From positions 49,870,925 through 49,934,924 of the forward strand of contig OY821772.1 of assembly GCA_963682175.1 (NCBI GenBank): a stretch of 64,000 bases of DNA, written 5' to 3'. Position numbers and translations under genes: made by a program. This document shows positions 44,521 to 56,096 of the stretch, piece by piece. This DNA is from Triglochin maritima. Its lineage: Eukaryota > Streptophyta > Magnoliopsida > Alismatales > Juncaginaceae. Position 1 is the first letter of the stretch, and each line of letters opens with the position of its first letter. The notes beneath the pieces were generated by a model. The model was given only the letters and a program-made list of their open reading frames with translations, ran no database searches and was not told the origin of the DNA.

Positions 44521-46316
44521 CCCAATGGATCGAGAAAAGCTTTGTTGGGTTGGGCCGAAATCTCGTAGCCCGTTCTACTTTCACTAAGAAAAGAATCCTA
44601 TAACTTACGGGCACAAATCCGCACAGGGTTGTGTACTCAACATTGAGCTGGAAATAGTAATTATGCTTTGTGAAAATTAAGGAAGAATATGCTAAGCGTA
44701 GGATTACAAGGATTACTCCAACAGGGACACGACATGGCAAGTATACTTGTTTGTATGTATATCTGATATAAAGCGATGTGAAGAATCGTGGCAATTTTTT
44801 TCCATGGATTAAATGTCGTGGGTGACATGCAGGACACGTAGCAAACGATCCGAAAACTGCAATTCTAAATCTACCATCCATGCCCGATTCCAACCGAAGC
44901 ACTACTCGACAACCGTTCACATCCGATCCCAATCATTGCACTACCAAAAAGACATCCACCCTTGTACATACTCCATTGCCCTGTACGTTTACGATTCACA
45001 ACACGTAATGACTAGGAAATCAAAACGTTGGACGACATGACACAGTAACATGCTGAGGGCTTGTTGTTTCAGGTAGTTTCGATTTTTTACCCGTTGGAAC
45101 ATGTTACGTGAGGCTTCGAAGAATAGACATGATCAGCACAAATGGAGAGTCTCACCTTTGATTTGTCGATTTGGAGGACCACCCTATCTTTTCTGGTCAG
45201 GCAAAAGAAATGCAAGCATGGGCCTACTATAGTGAGCACTTTCTACTTCACCTAAAGGATACTCGTGAACAAGCCTCCACTCATGTGTAATTATTAAGGA
45301 GATTTTGGTGTCTGACAACGTTAGGTGACGATTTTGAGCAAATAAACATCATTTTATGCATATGACACCAAATCAACTCAACGAAAAGCGTCTAATAATT
45401 AAAGATGGTTTGGACTTTGGACATTGTCGGATTGGAAAAAAATTAATGCGGGGCTGCAACAGCAGTTGTACTATTTGGAAATCTCTGCCAGAGGCCAAAA
45501 ATTATGGAGGACCGGTGTCTACAGCAAAGTAATACCAAACATGTCCTGTTTCGTTTTTGTCGTTTTGTTGCAGCACGACAACAAATCTCAACCACACGAT
45601 ACTAATCCAACGGACGTAACGGCTCGATCACTGACGCGGCATCTACGGATGTTGATTCGGAGGCAGTGGCAAATGCCATGCCAATGACAGAACTTACGAC
45701 CCCGAGGAAAAAGTTCGGTTGTGGTTTTTGTTTGTTTTTCACCATTTTGACGAAAGTTTGGTGAAAGTTTCAGGTCCTTTTTTGCCTTTTTTTCCTTTTG
45801 ATTCTAGATGAATCGATTCTGGTTAAAACCGAAATTTGCACAGCGACCCATAAAATCAGATTTTCCACTGGAATCGATTTGCACCACTTGCGTTTGGATT
45901 GTGATGATTCTAATGCATGTCAAAATACAATTCTATCCTTATATTTGCTTCTGCTTGAGTAAAATAATTTCTTCACCATTTTACCCTAACAAAAACAAAA
46001 GACACCCATTTATCCACCAAACTGGAATTACGCAATCAACAACCTGATGCATATCAATTTCACCACCATTTGAAGCTACAAACCACACATTCACAAAATC
46101 TAACAGAACAAAGCACCATCATCGGAAGAAAAAATTTTGTTACCATGTCACTGGAGGAGGGAAACGATCCTCAAGGAGTTGGATGTTGATGGGGTCAGAG
46201 ATCAAGGAATCAGAAGAGAAGTGTAGGTGACCGTTGTTGGGGTGCAGGTCAAAGGAAGTGGAGGAGAAGTGGGTTGAGGTAACAGTTTTTTTTTCGGGGG
46301 TGGATGGGCGAACAAC
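44520..46316. other. Intergenic interval without supported genes
   Basis: Scattered short open frames have no recognisable domains or splice sites. The interval looks like old, diverged repeats. Around 45800-45900 there are ATCGATTCTGG and GGAATCGATTTG motifs in opposite orientation, perhaps a degenerate MITE, with no target duplication identified. Confidence 0.45.
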
Positions 46317-46704
46317 GATGACGTGGTGGGTAGAATATACTTTTTTTCCCGGAACACTGATCAATAATACTTTTTTTCCTGATTCCGGATGTCAGTGGAA
46401 GTGTGAGAGCGGCGAGTACGATCTGATATTTTGGAAGGAAATAGTTTTTTGGTTTTCGTACCAGGCAAACTTGATTTTGTAATTTAGAACGCTATCGTCG
46501 AGATGAAAATCAAGAAACCAATGATGTCCTCACTCCTCAACCTAAAATACAAGAATTACCTTGAGGAATTGTTAGACGTTTTTTGCTTTTTACTAAAATC
46601 GTTTGTTCCAATTACCGTTTTATCATTCACAACTCATTTAATATTATTTATGTCTTGTAAAAAATTAAAAAAAATTGGGACGTCTAAGGAAGACACCCCG
46701 ACAT
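46317..46704. repeat. Direct duplication copy 1 (empty site)
   Basis: The copy starts GATGACGTGGTGGGTAGAAT and runs through GATTCCGGATGT, GGCAAACTTGATTTTG and ACAAGAATTAC to GACGTCTAAGGAAGAC. A second copy follows at 46732-47318. This copy retains the uninterrupted GTTCCAATTACCG, the pre-insertion state of MITE C. Confidence 0.85.
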
Positions 46705-46731
46705 GAGGGGGCGAAGAAGACACTGAGCAAT

Positions 46732-47318
46732 GATGACGTGGTGGGTAGAATATATATTTTTCTCAGAATCCATGAACATTGATCAATAATCATTTTTTCT
46801 GATTCCGGATGTAAGTGGAAGTGTGAGAGCGGGATTGACGAGTACAATCTAATCTTTTGGACAGAAATTGTTTTTAAATTTCGTGTTGGGCAAACTTGAT
46901 TTTGTAATTTAGAAGCGCTATCATCAAGATGAAAACCAAGAAACGAATGATGTCGTGAACCCAAAATACAAGAATTACATTGAGGAATTGTTAAACGTTG
47001 TTCGGGTTTTACTAAAATCATTTGTTCCAATTAGGGATGACAACGGATCGGTTCCGGTTCGGATACTAATAGAACCGGAACTGGATCCGAATTACAAAGT
47101 GAGACCCAGAACCGGATCCGGATCGGTTCCCAACATGGGTATCTGTTTTGTCTCGGTTCGGTTCTGGTTCGGTACCACCGGTTCCGATTCAGTTCTCTCG
47201 GTTCCGGATACTCATTGTCACCCCTAGTTCCAAATACCATTTTTTCATTTACAATTCATTTAATATTCTTTGTCCCGTAAAAAAATTAAGAAAAATCGAG
47301 GCGTCTAAAGCAGACCCC
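46732..47318. repeat. Direct duplication copy 2 (filled site)
   Basis: This is a near-complete second copy of the 46317-46704 sequence, starting GATGACGTGGTGGGTAGAAT and ending GGCGTCTAAAGCAGAC. It is longer mainly because MITE C sits inside it. Blocks match copy 1 at roughly 80-85 percent by eye. A C run of 13 and a short (AC)n follow at 47320-47345. Confidence 0.85.
47032..47226. mobile_element. hAT-type MITE C, 195 bp, CGGTTCCGG-rich
   Basis: The termini are TAGGGATGACAACGG and CATTGTCACCCCTA. Flanking 8-mers are GTTCCAAT (47024-47031) and GTTCCAAA (47227-47234), one mismatch. The interior consists of CGGTTCCGG, GGATCCGG and CGGTTCGG motifs. The paralogous empty site at about 46610 proves the insertion and its boundaries. 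Confidence 0.93.
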
Positions 47319-47909
47319 TCCCCCCCCCCCCCACACACACACACATTGGGGATGTCTTGTGAGAACCCAACTTAAATAATTAAATTAAGTAAGATTATCA
47401 AATTGGAATTGTTCTCTCAAGTAGAGGGGTGATGTGTTGATTGAAATGATGAGTTGGTAAAGTGAAGAGTACAAATACTATTTTCTTTTCTTTCCTCTTC
47501 TCATTCTTTCGGACGTCTCTCTCTCATTTGTTGCGTAAGTAGAAGAAGAAAGAAGTGGTGGTTGAAGAAGAAGAAGAAGAGGGAGAAGAAGAATAAGGAT
47601 TTGGGTATAGGGTAAGGATTGGTGTTTGTTGTTAAGAAGAGAAGTTGATAAAGGAAGAAGAGTTGAAGTAGAAGAAAAGAGATTTGAAAGGAGAGATCAA
47701 GTGAAGTGGGAAGAGTGAAGCTTTCAGCAAGAAGAAGAGAATGTGAAGAAGGCACAAGGAGATTCGGTTTTCATCGGAGTCGAGATCGTCGTTTCGTCGG
47801 AGAAAGCTCTTTGACGTAGAATCGATCGTCGTTTCTCTTCGAAAACCTTTCCAAGCTTTCAAGGTATGTCAAGCCTTGCTTTACGCTCACTTAAGCTTGT
47901 GTGAGTGTT

Positions 47910-48500
47910 TGAGTGTTCGACGGTAGGCCGAAAGGCTCGTCGGAGTAAGTGCAACAGAGTTTTTGTTCTGTTTCGGTCGACCGGTCGTAGTGTAATTTTG
48001 GACGTCATCTCTCGCACCGCTCGAACGATACCTTGGGTGGTCGACCGGTTGTACATTTTGAGCGAGAAGATGAAGACCTTGGCTGTTTTTGGTCGACCGG
48101 GCCCATTTTTCTGTTCGACCGAATGCACTGTTGTAAGTCGATTGGGCGTTGACCATCTAAACGGTCGACTGCCATATTGACCAGTTCAACTGACTGCACT
48201 GTAGTAAGTCAGTTGGAGCCTAGACCTTTTAAATGGTCAACCGCTCGTTAATTTCGTTCGATCGACGATGACTTAGAGAAATGTTTAAGTCCCTGATGTT
48301 TTTCGGTCGACCGGAAGCCCATTGTCGTTCGACCGTCGGGGATGTGATATTTCATATTATTTTGTGGCGTAGACATTCTAAACGGTCGACCGTCCAGAGA
48401 CTTTTGTTCAACCGTTTTGATGTTTGTTTAGTTCGATTGTTGGATTGTGGTTCGAACCAATTACCAATTTTAACGACCAACCGGTCGACCGTATAGCCTT
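47910..48500. repeat. GGTCGACC-type motif cluster
   Basis: Perfect or near-perfect CGGTCGACCG sites lie near 47975, 48038, 48090, 48306, 48384 and 48484, with variants such as GTTCGACCG and GGTCGACTG between. The spacing is irregular. Confidence 0.85.
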
Positions 48501-49103
48501 CTTCGGTCACCTGTTGGAGTATTGTAATTGTATGTTTGTTTTATGAACACGTTGGTGCGTGGATTGCTTTTACGACTCATGTTCCCATGATATGGCATGC
48601 GCATTGAGACCTAGGTAGTAGACCTGTGGGACCATATTCCCATTTGCATGATCTATATGATATGGCTCTACGGAGCAAGTTGATTGTTGGCCTATGTGGC
48701 ACCAGAGATGACCTCAGCATGTGTGGTGACGGAGATGACTGTTAGCCCTTGTGCAACTGAGTTACGTGCCTTAGCATGTATGGCGACAGAGATGACTGAC
48801 CAATGTTGTTCCGACGGATGTGCTCGACCGATGTTGTTCCGGCGAGTATGATCGTCCAGCTGTGTCACGGCTAGCGAGTATGACCGACCAGAGTGACGGC
48901 TCTGACGGATTGTGTTCTTCAACCACTGATCATATTTGATGATGACTCGAAAGTGCATGCGACATACACCGAACCCATATAATTAGTGTAGTTGTAGGTG
49001 GAGGTGTGTCGCGTACTTTTTGTATGACTGCATGTGCTTGCAATGGGTATCTACGGATGTCCAAAATTAGACTTATGACTAATGAACCCCGGTTGAGGAA
49101 ATG

Positions 49104-50883
49104 TGTAGGATCTACTAGCCCCTAAACTTAGTCTAAAGGGGGGTGAATAGACTAATTAAGGTTGTTTAACAAACTATGCCAGATTAAAAGCTAAGACAAT
49201 TAATATGAAGGAGAGAACAACAAACCACAACTCCGGATGTATAGAGGTTTGGATCAAACCACCGGATCCAAGTCCTCTCTTACGAATTTCTCTTACTCGA
49301 GCAACTTCGCGTCCTCCACTAATCTGATCTCCGTTGCGGGCCGAGATCACGTATTTACACCACAAGCTTTGCGAACACCCTAGTCTAGCTTGGTTCACCT
49401 TCTCACAATCCGAGAAGAGATTCACTCCGGAAGCTTAGTACAACTCTTGAAGACTTAACTTCAACAACTAATCTTGAGCACTTGAAATAGATGATGCAAT
49501 CAAATGATGATGATTTCAAGTGAAAAGATGTAAGCACAAGTGTTTAGAGAAAATATGATAGTAGTAATGAGATTTGAACTTGGATAAAGATTGGTGATCT
49601 TAGATGAGTGTTCTCAGCTCTATTTATAAGCTCTAAACTAATTCTAGCCGTTGGGATTGAAATGGTAAGAAGTTGTTCAAGAAAACACAAGTCAGGAAAT
49701 GACATGACACATTTCAGGACCCGAACGGTCGACCGGATCATGTTACTCAGTCGACCGGAATGCAACAGTACAAGATTCGGTCGAGTGAAGATGCAAACGG
49801 TCGGTCCAAATTGGCTAGAACTTAAGTGATCGGTCGAACGGTTTGGATCACCAGTTCGACCGGAAATGACCAGTAGGACTGAATCTGGAAAAGATGGAAG
49901 TATCGGTCGACCGTGAAGAGAGTTTCGGTCGACCGTTTGAAGTGTTGGATTTTAGACAAGATAAAATCAGATGCAATCGGTCAAACAGAATGAATTGATG
50001 GTTCGACCGAAAACTCCCAGTAAAAATGGGTCTGTGAAGTTTTCAAGATTCGATCGACCGTTAAAGAACTTTTGGTCGACCGGAAAAGCAAATCCAAAAG
50101 AGGGGTTAGGTGAGAAATGTGTATACGACCGTTGGAGTATACGACAAGTATTACGGTCATATTTAATACGAATACAAAATGCAATTAGTCGAACAAAACC
50201 TATGTTTAGGTCGACCGAAAGTCTCACTAACCAGGACACATGTCGACAACTGATAGATTGAAGGATTTGTATAGGATGAACTAAGTCCTATCACTCGACA
50301 AGGTGAGACGGGCGAACAAAAGAAGTATTGCGGTCGATCGAATTCAGACAGTCAAAATAGATTGAAGAAACGGTCGAACAGAATAGATATGTCGGTCGAC
50401 CAATTTCAGACAGGCAAAATAAATTGAAGGCACGGTCGAACTGGAAACGAAAGTCGGTCGACCGTTTTGGACAGAATAAGCTTCCTAGGATAGTCTGTTG
50501 AAATTCGGTCGAACCAAATGGTTCTACCGGTCGACCGTTTGAATGCAGATTTCATGTTCTAGATTTCTAATGAGTTTCGATGATTTTCTATTGAAGTCTA
50601 AGATAGTTGGAATATTGTGTGAGACTTCTATAGGTTTTCTAAGTGACATGCAATGCAATGAATCAAAGATTTCAAGTGCCAAGTTACATTTGTAACCTAA
50701 ATACATCAAATTTAAACCTAGCTACGCTTCAATCTTCATTTCTCAATTTAACTCAAACTTGATTCCTGAAACGTTAGATAATACAAGTATATGCAATCAA
50801 TGATTTTTAATTGATACATGTGTTTATTGATATGTTGATTAATTATCAAAACGGATTAACGGTTATTAGCCAAAAAACCAACA
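49104..50883 (-). mobile_element. Nested solo LTR, 1780 bp, minus orientation
   Basis: The element is bounded by a perfect 5-bp duplication AAATG (49099-49103 and 50884-50888). On the minus strand it begins TGTTGGTTTTTTGGC and ends GATCCTACA, a typical LTR frame. Read that way, a GGTCGACC cluster (50545-49725) is followed by a TATA-like CTTATAAATAGAGC at about 49625 and a leader with GAGGACTTGGATCC. So the cluster lies in the U3 (promoter) part. No open frame and no second LTR. Confidence 0.82.
49725..50545. repeat. GGTCGACC-type motif cluster in U3 of the nested LTR
   Basis: Sites such as GGTCGACCGG, CGGTCGACCG and GGTCGAACGG occur roughly every 30-80 bp (for example near 49728, 49898, 49927, 50080, 50210, 50455 and 50530). 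They stop about 100 bp before the TATA-like box on the minus strand. Confidence 0.85.
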
Positions 50884-51289
50884 AAATGATTGTTATGATT
50901 TATGTCCGGCATGATACTAGTATGATAGGTCATGTTTCACATTGCATGTAAGTGAGTTTGGCATATGGGGTTTCCCTATGGGAACTCACGACATTGTTGT
51001 TATGTTTTATTTCAGGTTCCCATTCGGGAGCTATTTGGGTGGTGACTGAGGACGAGTGCATTTCGGAGTCGGGTCCTCGTGTCTATTTTGAGGTTATTAT
51101 GACTACTTGTATATTTGTATGTTGTATTTTGATGTAGTCATACTTTTGACAACTCTTATACGGTGCACCTTATGTATATTATATGTGTATTTCGAGTAAT
51201 GTTCATTGTGTTTGATGTTGATGTCCTTTGATTATCTCTTCATTAAAAGTTTAAAATTTCCGCTGTTTCGGGGACACTACACGTCTAGC

Positions 51290-53040
51290 TAGGACGTCCC
51301 GTTTTTTTTTAAATCTTGAATTTATACAGTGTGTTATTCAAATTATTTCATGTTCCGTTTGCATGTTTTCGGTGGTGATGAGGTAGGAAAAAAACACAAA
51401 CGTAAATTAACAGGTAAACGGAATAATATCTGGAATACAATAATGAGATGTCAAAACAAACAATATTTGTCGCCCCTGCCACTCCTGCATCTTACTATGA
51501 TTTTATTTTTCATGATTATTTTTATTATAGTATGAAAAGAGGAGAATTTATTGCGAGCATAAATAAGTAAAATGGAGAGAATGACAAAACGGTAATTGAC
51601 ACTGACAAATTAAGTAATTTACGAGCGACGTTCAACAGTCCAGCTAAATTATTCGTGTGAAAATAAACGGTCAAGTCATTAACCTAAGGTTTGGTTTGGT
51701 GACATATGGTCCTTTGGATAAGAATTCTTAGATAGGATTCCTGTGAGAATCGTGATTCCTAAAATAAATAAAAATCGTTTGGATGAAAAAAAATTGCTCA
51801 TGAATCTAAATGTTAAATGATCAGTATACTCTTAGATTTAAATTTATATTGTTATTAGATTGCTATTGTATGATATGGTATGAATTTTTTACTAAGGTAG
51901 AATATTTATGTTTCAATGTCAATGATAACTATATATTTTTAATATTAATTTGTAATATTAAAAATTATCATAAGAAATATGGCATTTATCTAATAATTAT
52001 CGTAAAATATTAGTTTATAATTAGAAAATTATCGAATAAAATATTAAAATGCGGAGGTATTATGATAAATACAACTAAGGGTAATATGTTAAATGTCACT
52101 CTAAAATTTGAATTCTTGCAAGAAGTTATAAAAATTAAACTTCTTCGTTCTATACAAAATTTCATTGTTAAGAATCCAGATATTCTTACAGAATCTGGAA
52201 AATGATTTCTGTTTGGAAAACCCAATTGGATTATTACATGATTCTTGCTGGAATATGAGCTAAGAATCCAATCTAAAGCCATTTTGTCTCACTTCCTCAC
52301 ATCACATAAGCGATATCGTTTGAGATTGAATGAAAAAATATCCTAGATGCTAAAAGTTCCAGCCGATTAGCTTATCGATCTCAATGTCCATTTGATATAC
52401 TTGAAAAATTGCATTATATCTTACTAAACACTGGGACATAGCTTTTGGTCACCGACGAGATTTTTGACGTTTGAGAAGATGTAGATGGAGTCAGACGTTA
52501 CTATTTATTTTTGTTTGATTTGAAAATCTATTCTCACACCTTTCACGAAGATGCTAACTTTTTAGACGTTCTTACATCTAATGTAATATATCCATGAGCT
52601 AAAATTTGATAAATGAAGTTAATTTCCCAACAATGTTGATTAAATCACGATTTTCATCAATTTTATAAATTTCCTAAATGTCGAGTCACCAAATCACGAC
52701 GTGTATTACTTTTAATTTTGTTTTCTGAATAAATTTCTTTTTTTCTTCAAACTTGGTGGTGTTTTTTTCTTCGAAAAGATCTTGTTAGTGTGTTATAACC
52801 TCTCTTTTTACAGTAATGTTGGTTTGCCTTTTTAATTTTGAAATTTAGAAGAAAAAACTTAACATGTATAATAACCCATACTTGTCATAATCACTTTTGC
52901 CAAAGTTGCCACATCTATTTTGGCAAGCCATCTAGCTAGGGTCTCGGGTGGAAATACAATTTTCCCCAAAACGATACCTAATAAAACAAGGATATTTTCT
53001 AAATAATTGTTCACACTTGCAACTTGCAAGCTCCTCGTAG
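51290..53040. other. AT-rich gene-free interval
   Basis: Long AT-rich stretches (51780-52080) and short open frames only. I see no gene, repeat family or conserved motif here. Confidence 0.5.
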
Positions 53041-53690
53041 CACAGTTAACATCGTTTGGGCTATCCAGGGCGTCCTGCAATCTTTCTCTGTCACGTCAGT
53101 TTCTCTCTCTATCATGTCAGCTCACCCAACCCACCCAAAAAACTCTCTTACCTATGCCAGGACTACCCCCACCCATCCTACACTCTCTTTCCTCCACATC
53201 ATTTCTTAATTAAACAATTTTAATTCTCACACAACATTTAACAAATTACATTTTATATAATTTTAATTCTAATTGGTTTGTATTTCCTTTAACATCTATT
53301 TCGTGTGGTTGGTTGTAGTTCGTATTTTAGTATTATTAATGTATTGTTCTTATGGTATTGTCGTATTAATATATATTCTATTTTAAACCTTAAATATGGA
53401 TTTATATTTATTTATTTGATGTATATATTTCAAATTTTATTCCATTAATTACACCAAAAATTATTACCCCACATTAATAACAAATACCTAATCCATTAAT
53501 AACAAAACATCCACTAAATATATATTAAAAAAATCGACGAATGGGGGGGGGACACATGCCCCCAACCGAGGGCGCCTCGGGCGTCTGCCCGGAACGCCCA
53601 CCCGGGCGCTTGCCCGGGTGTTAGGCGTTCCGGGCATGCACCCAAGGGGCACCCGGGCGAGGCACCCCCGTTAAGGGTGCCCTAAACACC
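53040..53690. mobile_element. Deletion derivative of the Harbinger-like element at 20.9 kb
   Basis: The left 200 bp match the start of the 20.9-23.7 kb element (TCACCCAACCCACCCAAAAA, CATCATTTCTTAATTAAAC, AATTCTCACACAACATTT). At about 53275 the sequence jumps to the other element's right part (GGTTTGTATTTCCTTTAACAT and onward, to CGACGAATGGGGGGG and the CCCGGGCG-rich end). The whole gene region and the 80-bp tandem repeats are missing. It is a classic internal-deletion MITE next to its longer relative. Confidence 0.85.
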
Positions 53691-53862
53691 ACATTCGGTG
53701 AACGAACGTACATTATCTTTTGATTTCAACATCTTAAGATGTCCTTCCTCTGACAGCACTAACTTTACTTTATTATGCAAGTTTTACATTGTATAAATAA
53801 ACATCGTATATTGTTTGAAATCCCACTGCCCCGTCACTTACACAGAAAGTAAGTATTAAGGT

Positions 53863-54404
53863 TAGGGTCGTCAATTTTACACGATAACACGACACGAAAA
53901 TGACACGAACTTAGCGGATATGGATTGAGAATTTGAACACGATTAATAAATGGGTTGGATACGGCAACACGATTATTAAATATGTTGGATATAAATTTTT
54001 GCTGCAAAAATGATTAACACGATTAAGACACGATAAGTAATCAAATAATTAAGAAGACACTACGAATATGACATGATTAATACACGACTAATACCGACAA
54101 GTCTACAAGTAATATATAAGTTATAAATTATAATAAACAAATTCTAAGAACTGAATGACATAATTATAATCGTGTGTTAAACGGTGTAAACAGTCGTCGT
54201 GTTAAACGTGTACACAAAGTAACCCGTTTAATAATCGGGTATAAACGGGTTGGATACGGCAACACGATTATAAACAGGTTGAATATGACAAAAATCTAGC
54301 AACACGATTATTAAATGAGTCGGATACGACACGACACCTAGAGCTTATATATATGACTTGACACGACACGATTATCACACGACACGACACGATTGACAAT
54401 CCTA
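53863..54404. mobile_element. hAT-type MITE D, 542 bp, CACGACACG-rich
   Basis: The termini are TAGGGTCGTCAATTTTACACG and ACGATTGACAATCCTA. Flanking 8-mers ATTAAGGT (53855-53862) and ATTAAGAC (54405-54412) agree in six of eight. The interior repeats ACACGAC, GACACGAT and AACACGATTA motifs throughout. No coding capacity. Confidence 0.78.
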
Positions 54405-54534
54405 ATTAAGACGATGAATAGTAGATCCTACATTTTATATAAAAGTGTTGCCCATTTTAAATGTTTGGTAAAGTGAGATTATATTTTCTAACACTTGTAT
54501 GTATGATTGAGGTTTTTCCTTCATGTGTATCTAC

Positions 54535-55235
54535 TAGGGGTGAGCAGAAAAATCCGAAAATTCGAATACCCAATTTTCCGATCCGGTATCCGATTTATTA
54601 CATCTGAATATTCAGATATCCGACCATAATAATCCGGATCGGGTATCCGATCCGATTTTCTACCACTTTTTCGGATCTCGATCAAGCCTTTGGAGAATTC
54701 GGATATCCGAATCCGAATTATGAATGCTTGTCAAATCCGAATAACCGGATTCCCACGAATCCCTCTTCATCTGACCGAACCCTGACCTCTCCGGTCCATC
54801 GTCTCCTTCCTCTCCAACTCCGACATTACTATAAGAACATTAACTTTGTATTGGACTCCTGAATTCTAAATTCACTTTGTGATTTTTATTTGTTACGAAT
54901 CATTTGATATTTTCGTGTTTATGGTGGAGAAATAGTTTTGTGAATGTTTTGGTGATTATGATTTCTTTATCTCTGCATAATTATTGATACATTAATTATT
55001 ATTATTATTTTGGATTGTAATTTGGATTGGAAAGCTTAGAGAATGTGTGAAAATTTATGCAGTTATTTATGGGAACAATAATCAGATATCCGGAAATCAG
55101 ATATTTGAATTTTCGGATACCCGAAATCCAGATATCCAGTTTAATCCAGATCGGGTCCGGAATGATATTTTGGTGATTCGGATATCCGGATTTCGGGTAT
55201 CTGAAAATTCGGATATCCGGTTTTGGTCACCCCTA
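54535..55235. mobile_element. hAT-type MITE E, 701 bp, CGGATATCCG-rich
   Basis: The termini are TAGGGGTGAGCAGAAAAATCC and GGTTTTGGTCACCCCTA. Flanking 8-mers GTATCTAC (54527-54534) and GTATCTAA (55236-55243) differ at one base. GGATATCCGAAT and ATTCGGATATCCG motifs fill the first and last 200 bp, and the centre is AT-rich. Confidence 0.9.
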
Positions 55236-55243
55236 GTATCTAA

Positions 55244-55900
55244 TGGACAACGTATGTTTGAATGGAGCGTGTAAGTAAATCGATTCGTTTAAATATCATA
55301 TGAAAATTAGTTTGTTGACCATGTCAACAAAACTTAACGACTGACATCATTGATAGTGGATCAAATTCTAATATTGAGTGGTGCACGTTTTAATATGATA
55401 TCATCTTTTCCAACATAAAACACTTTTTATTATAATATCAAGATAGTTATTCATTTTCACCTTAGTTCGTGATATTACAAGGAAAACATAAATACAGAAA
55501 CAAAACAAAGAAAACAAACTCGACAATCAAACATTACATTTGTCATGTTGTTTGACTTGTTGATAATTCTCCTAATATTACAAATCATGAAGTGAAACTC
55601 TAAGATCTCTATTTTGATTTGACTTGCGTACATTATGTCAAGCGCAATATTGTTTCTGCAAAAATCTTCTGAATACAAAATCCATTTCAATAACTCGTTG
55701 GATATCTCAAACAAAACAACTTAAATTTAAAACCTTACCACAAATCAACGACATGCCATGAGTCCAACTTGTTATGGTAAACGAAGCATCTTTTTTATTT
55801 ATTTAAAACCACATGACAAGTTTCAGCGTCTTCAAAGAAGAACCAAAAGAAAAGAACTCAACCAAAAAAAGCTAAAATCGAGATTCCGGTGCAGTTGGCG
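55244..55900. other. Promoter-side flank of the CID gene
   Basis: AT-rich, with no gene. It presumably contains the distal promoter of the gene starting at 56097. Confidence 0.4.
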
Positions 55901-55903
55901 TGG

Positions 55904-55911
55904 TATATAAA
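55904..55911 (+). promoter_or_regulatory. TATA box of the CID gene
   Basis: TATATAAA lies 186 bp upstream of the ATG at 56097. The expected start of transcription near 55935-55940 gives a leader of about 160 nt rich in CT and C. Confidence 0.55.
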
Positions 55912-56096
55912 CTCCGAAGGTGCTCCCTACCCCCGCATTCCTGTTTGCTGTTACTCCCATCTCCTATTTTCTCTCGCTTCTCGATCTCGATGGTGGTTGG
56001 GGCCATCAAACCCTTCTGATCTCACCCACTCCACCCCCACTCTTCAAACTCCCACTCGATCGACCAAACCAACCGATCCAATCCAACTCCCCCTCC

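Larger units (their letters stand above)
47358..51281 (+). mobile_element. Solo LTR (about 2.1 kb) split by a nested LTR
   Basis: The element starts TGTGAGAACCC and ends GGGACACTACA. Flanks TGTCT and CGTCT agree in four of five bases. The 3' part (GAGTTTGGCATATGGGG, TAAAATTTCCGCTGTTTCGG) and the central GGTCGACC cluster (47910-48500) are clearly related to the element at 17639-19333. A TTACGCTCACTTAAG block before the cluster is also shared. No coding sequence is present. An independent element (49104-50883) with its own 5-bp duplication is inserted within it; removing that leaves about 2139 bp. Confidence 0.72.

Noticed and set aside
45424..45687. An 87-codon open frame on the plus strand (MSDWKKINAGLQQQLYYLE)
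   Set aside because: No recognisable domain, no splice or promoter context, and it lies in diverged repeat-like sequence.
48440..48470. A tRNA-like B box (GGTTCGAACC) at about 48450
   Set aside because: It is one of many GGTCGACC/GGTTCGAACC variants in the LTR. No A box or cloverleaf could be drawn around it.
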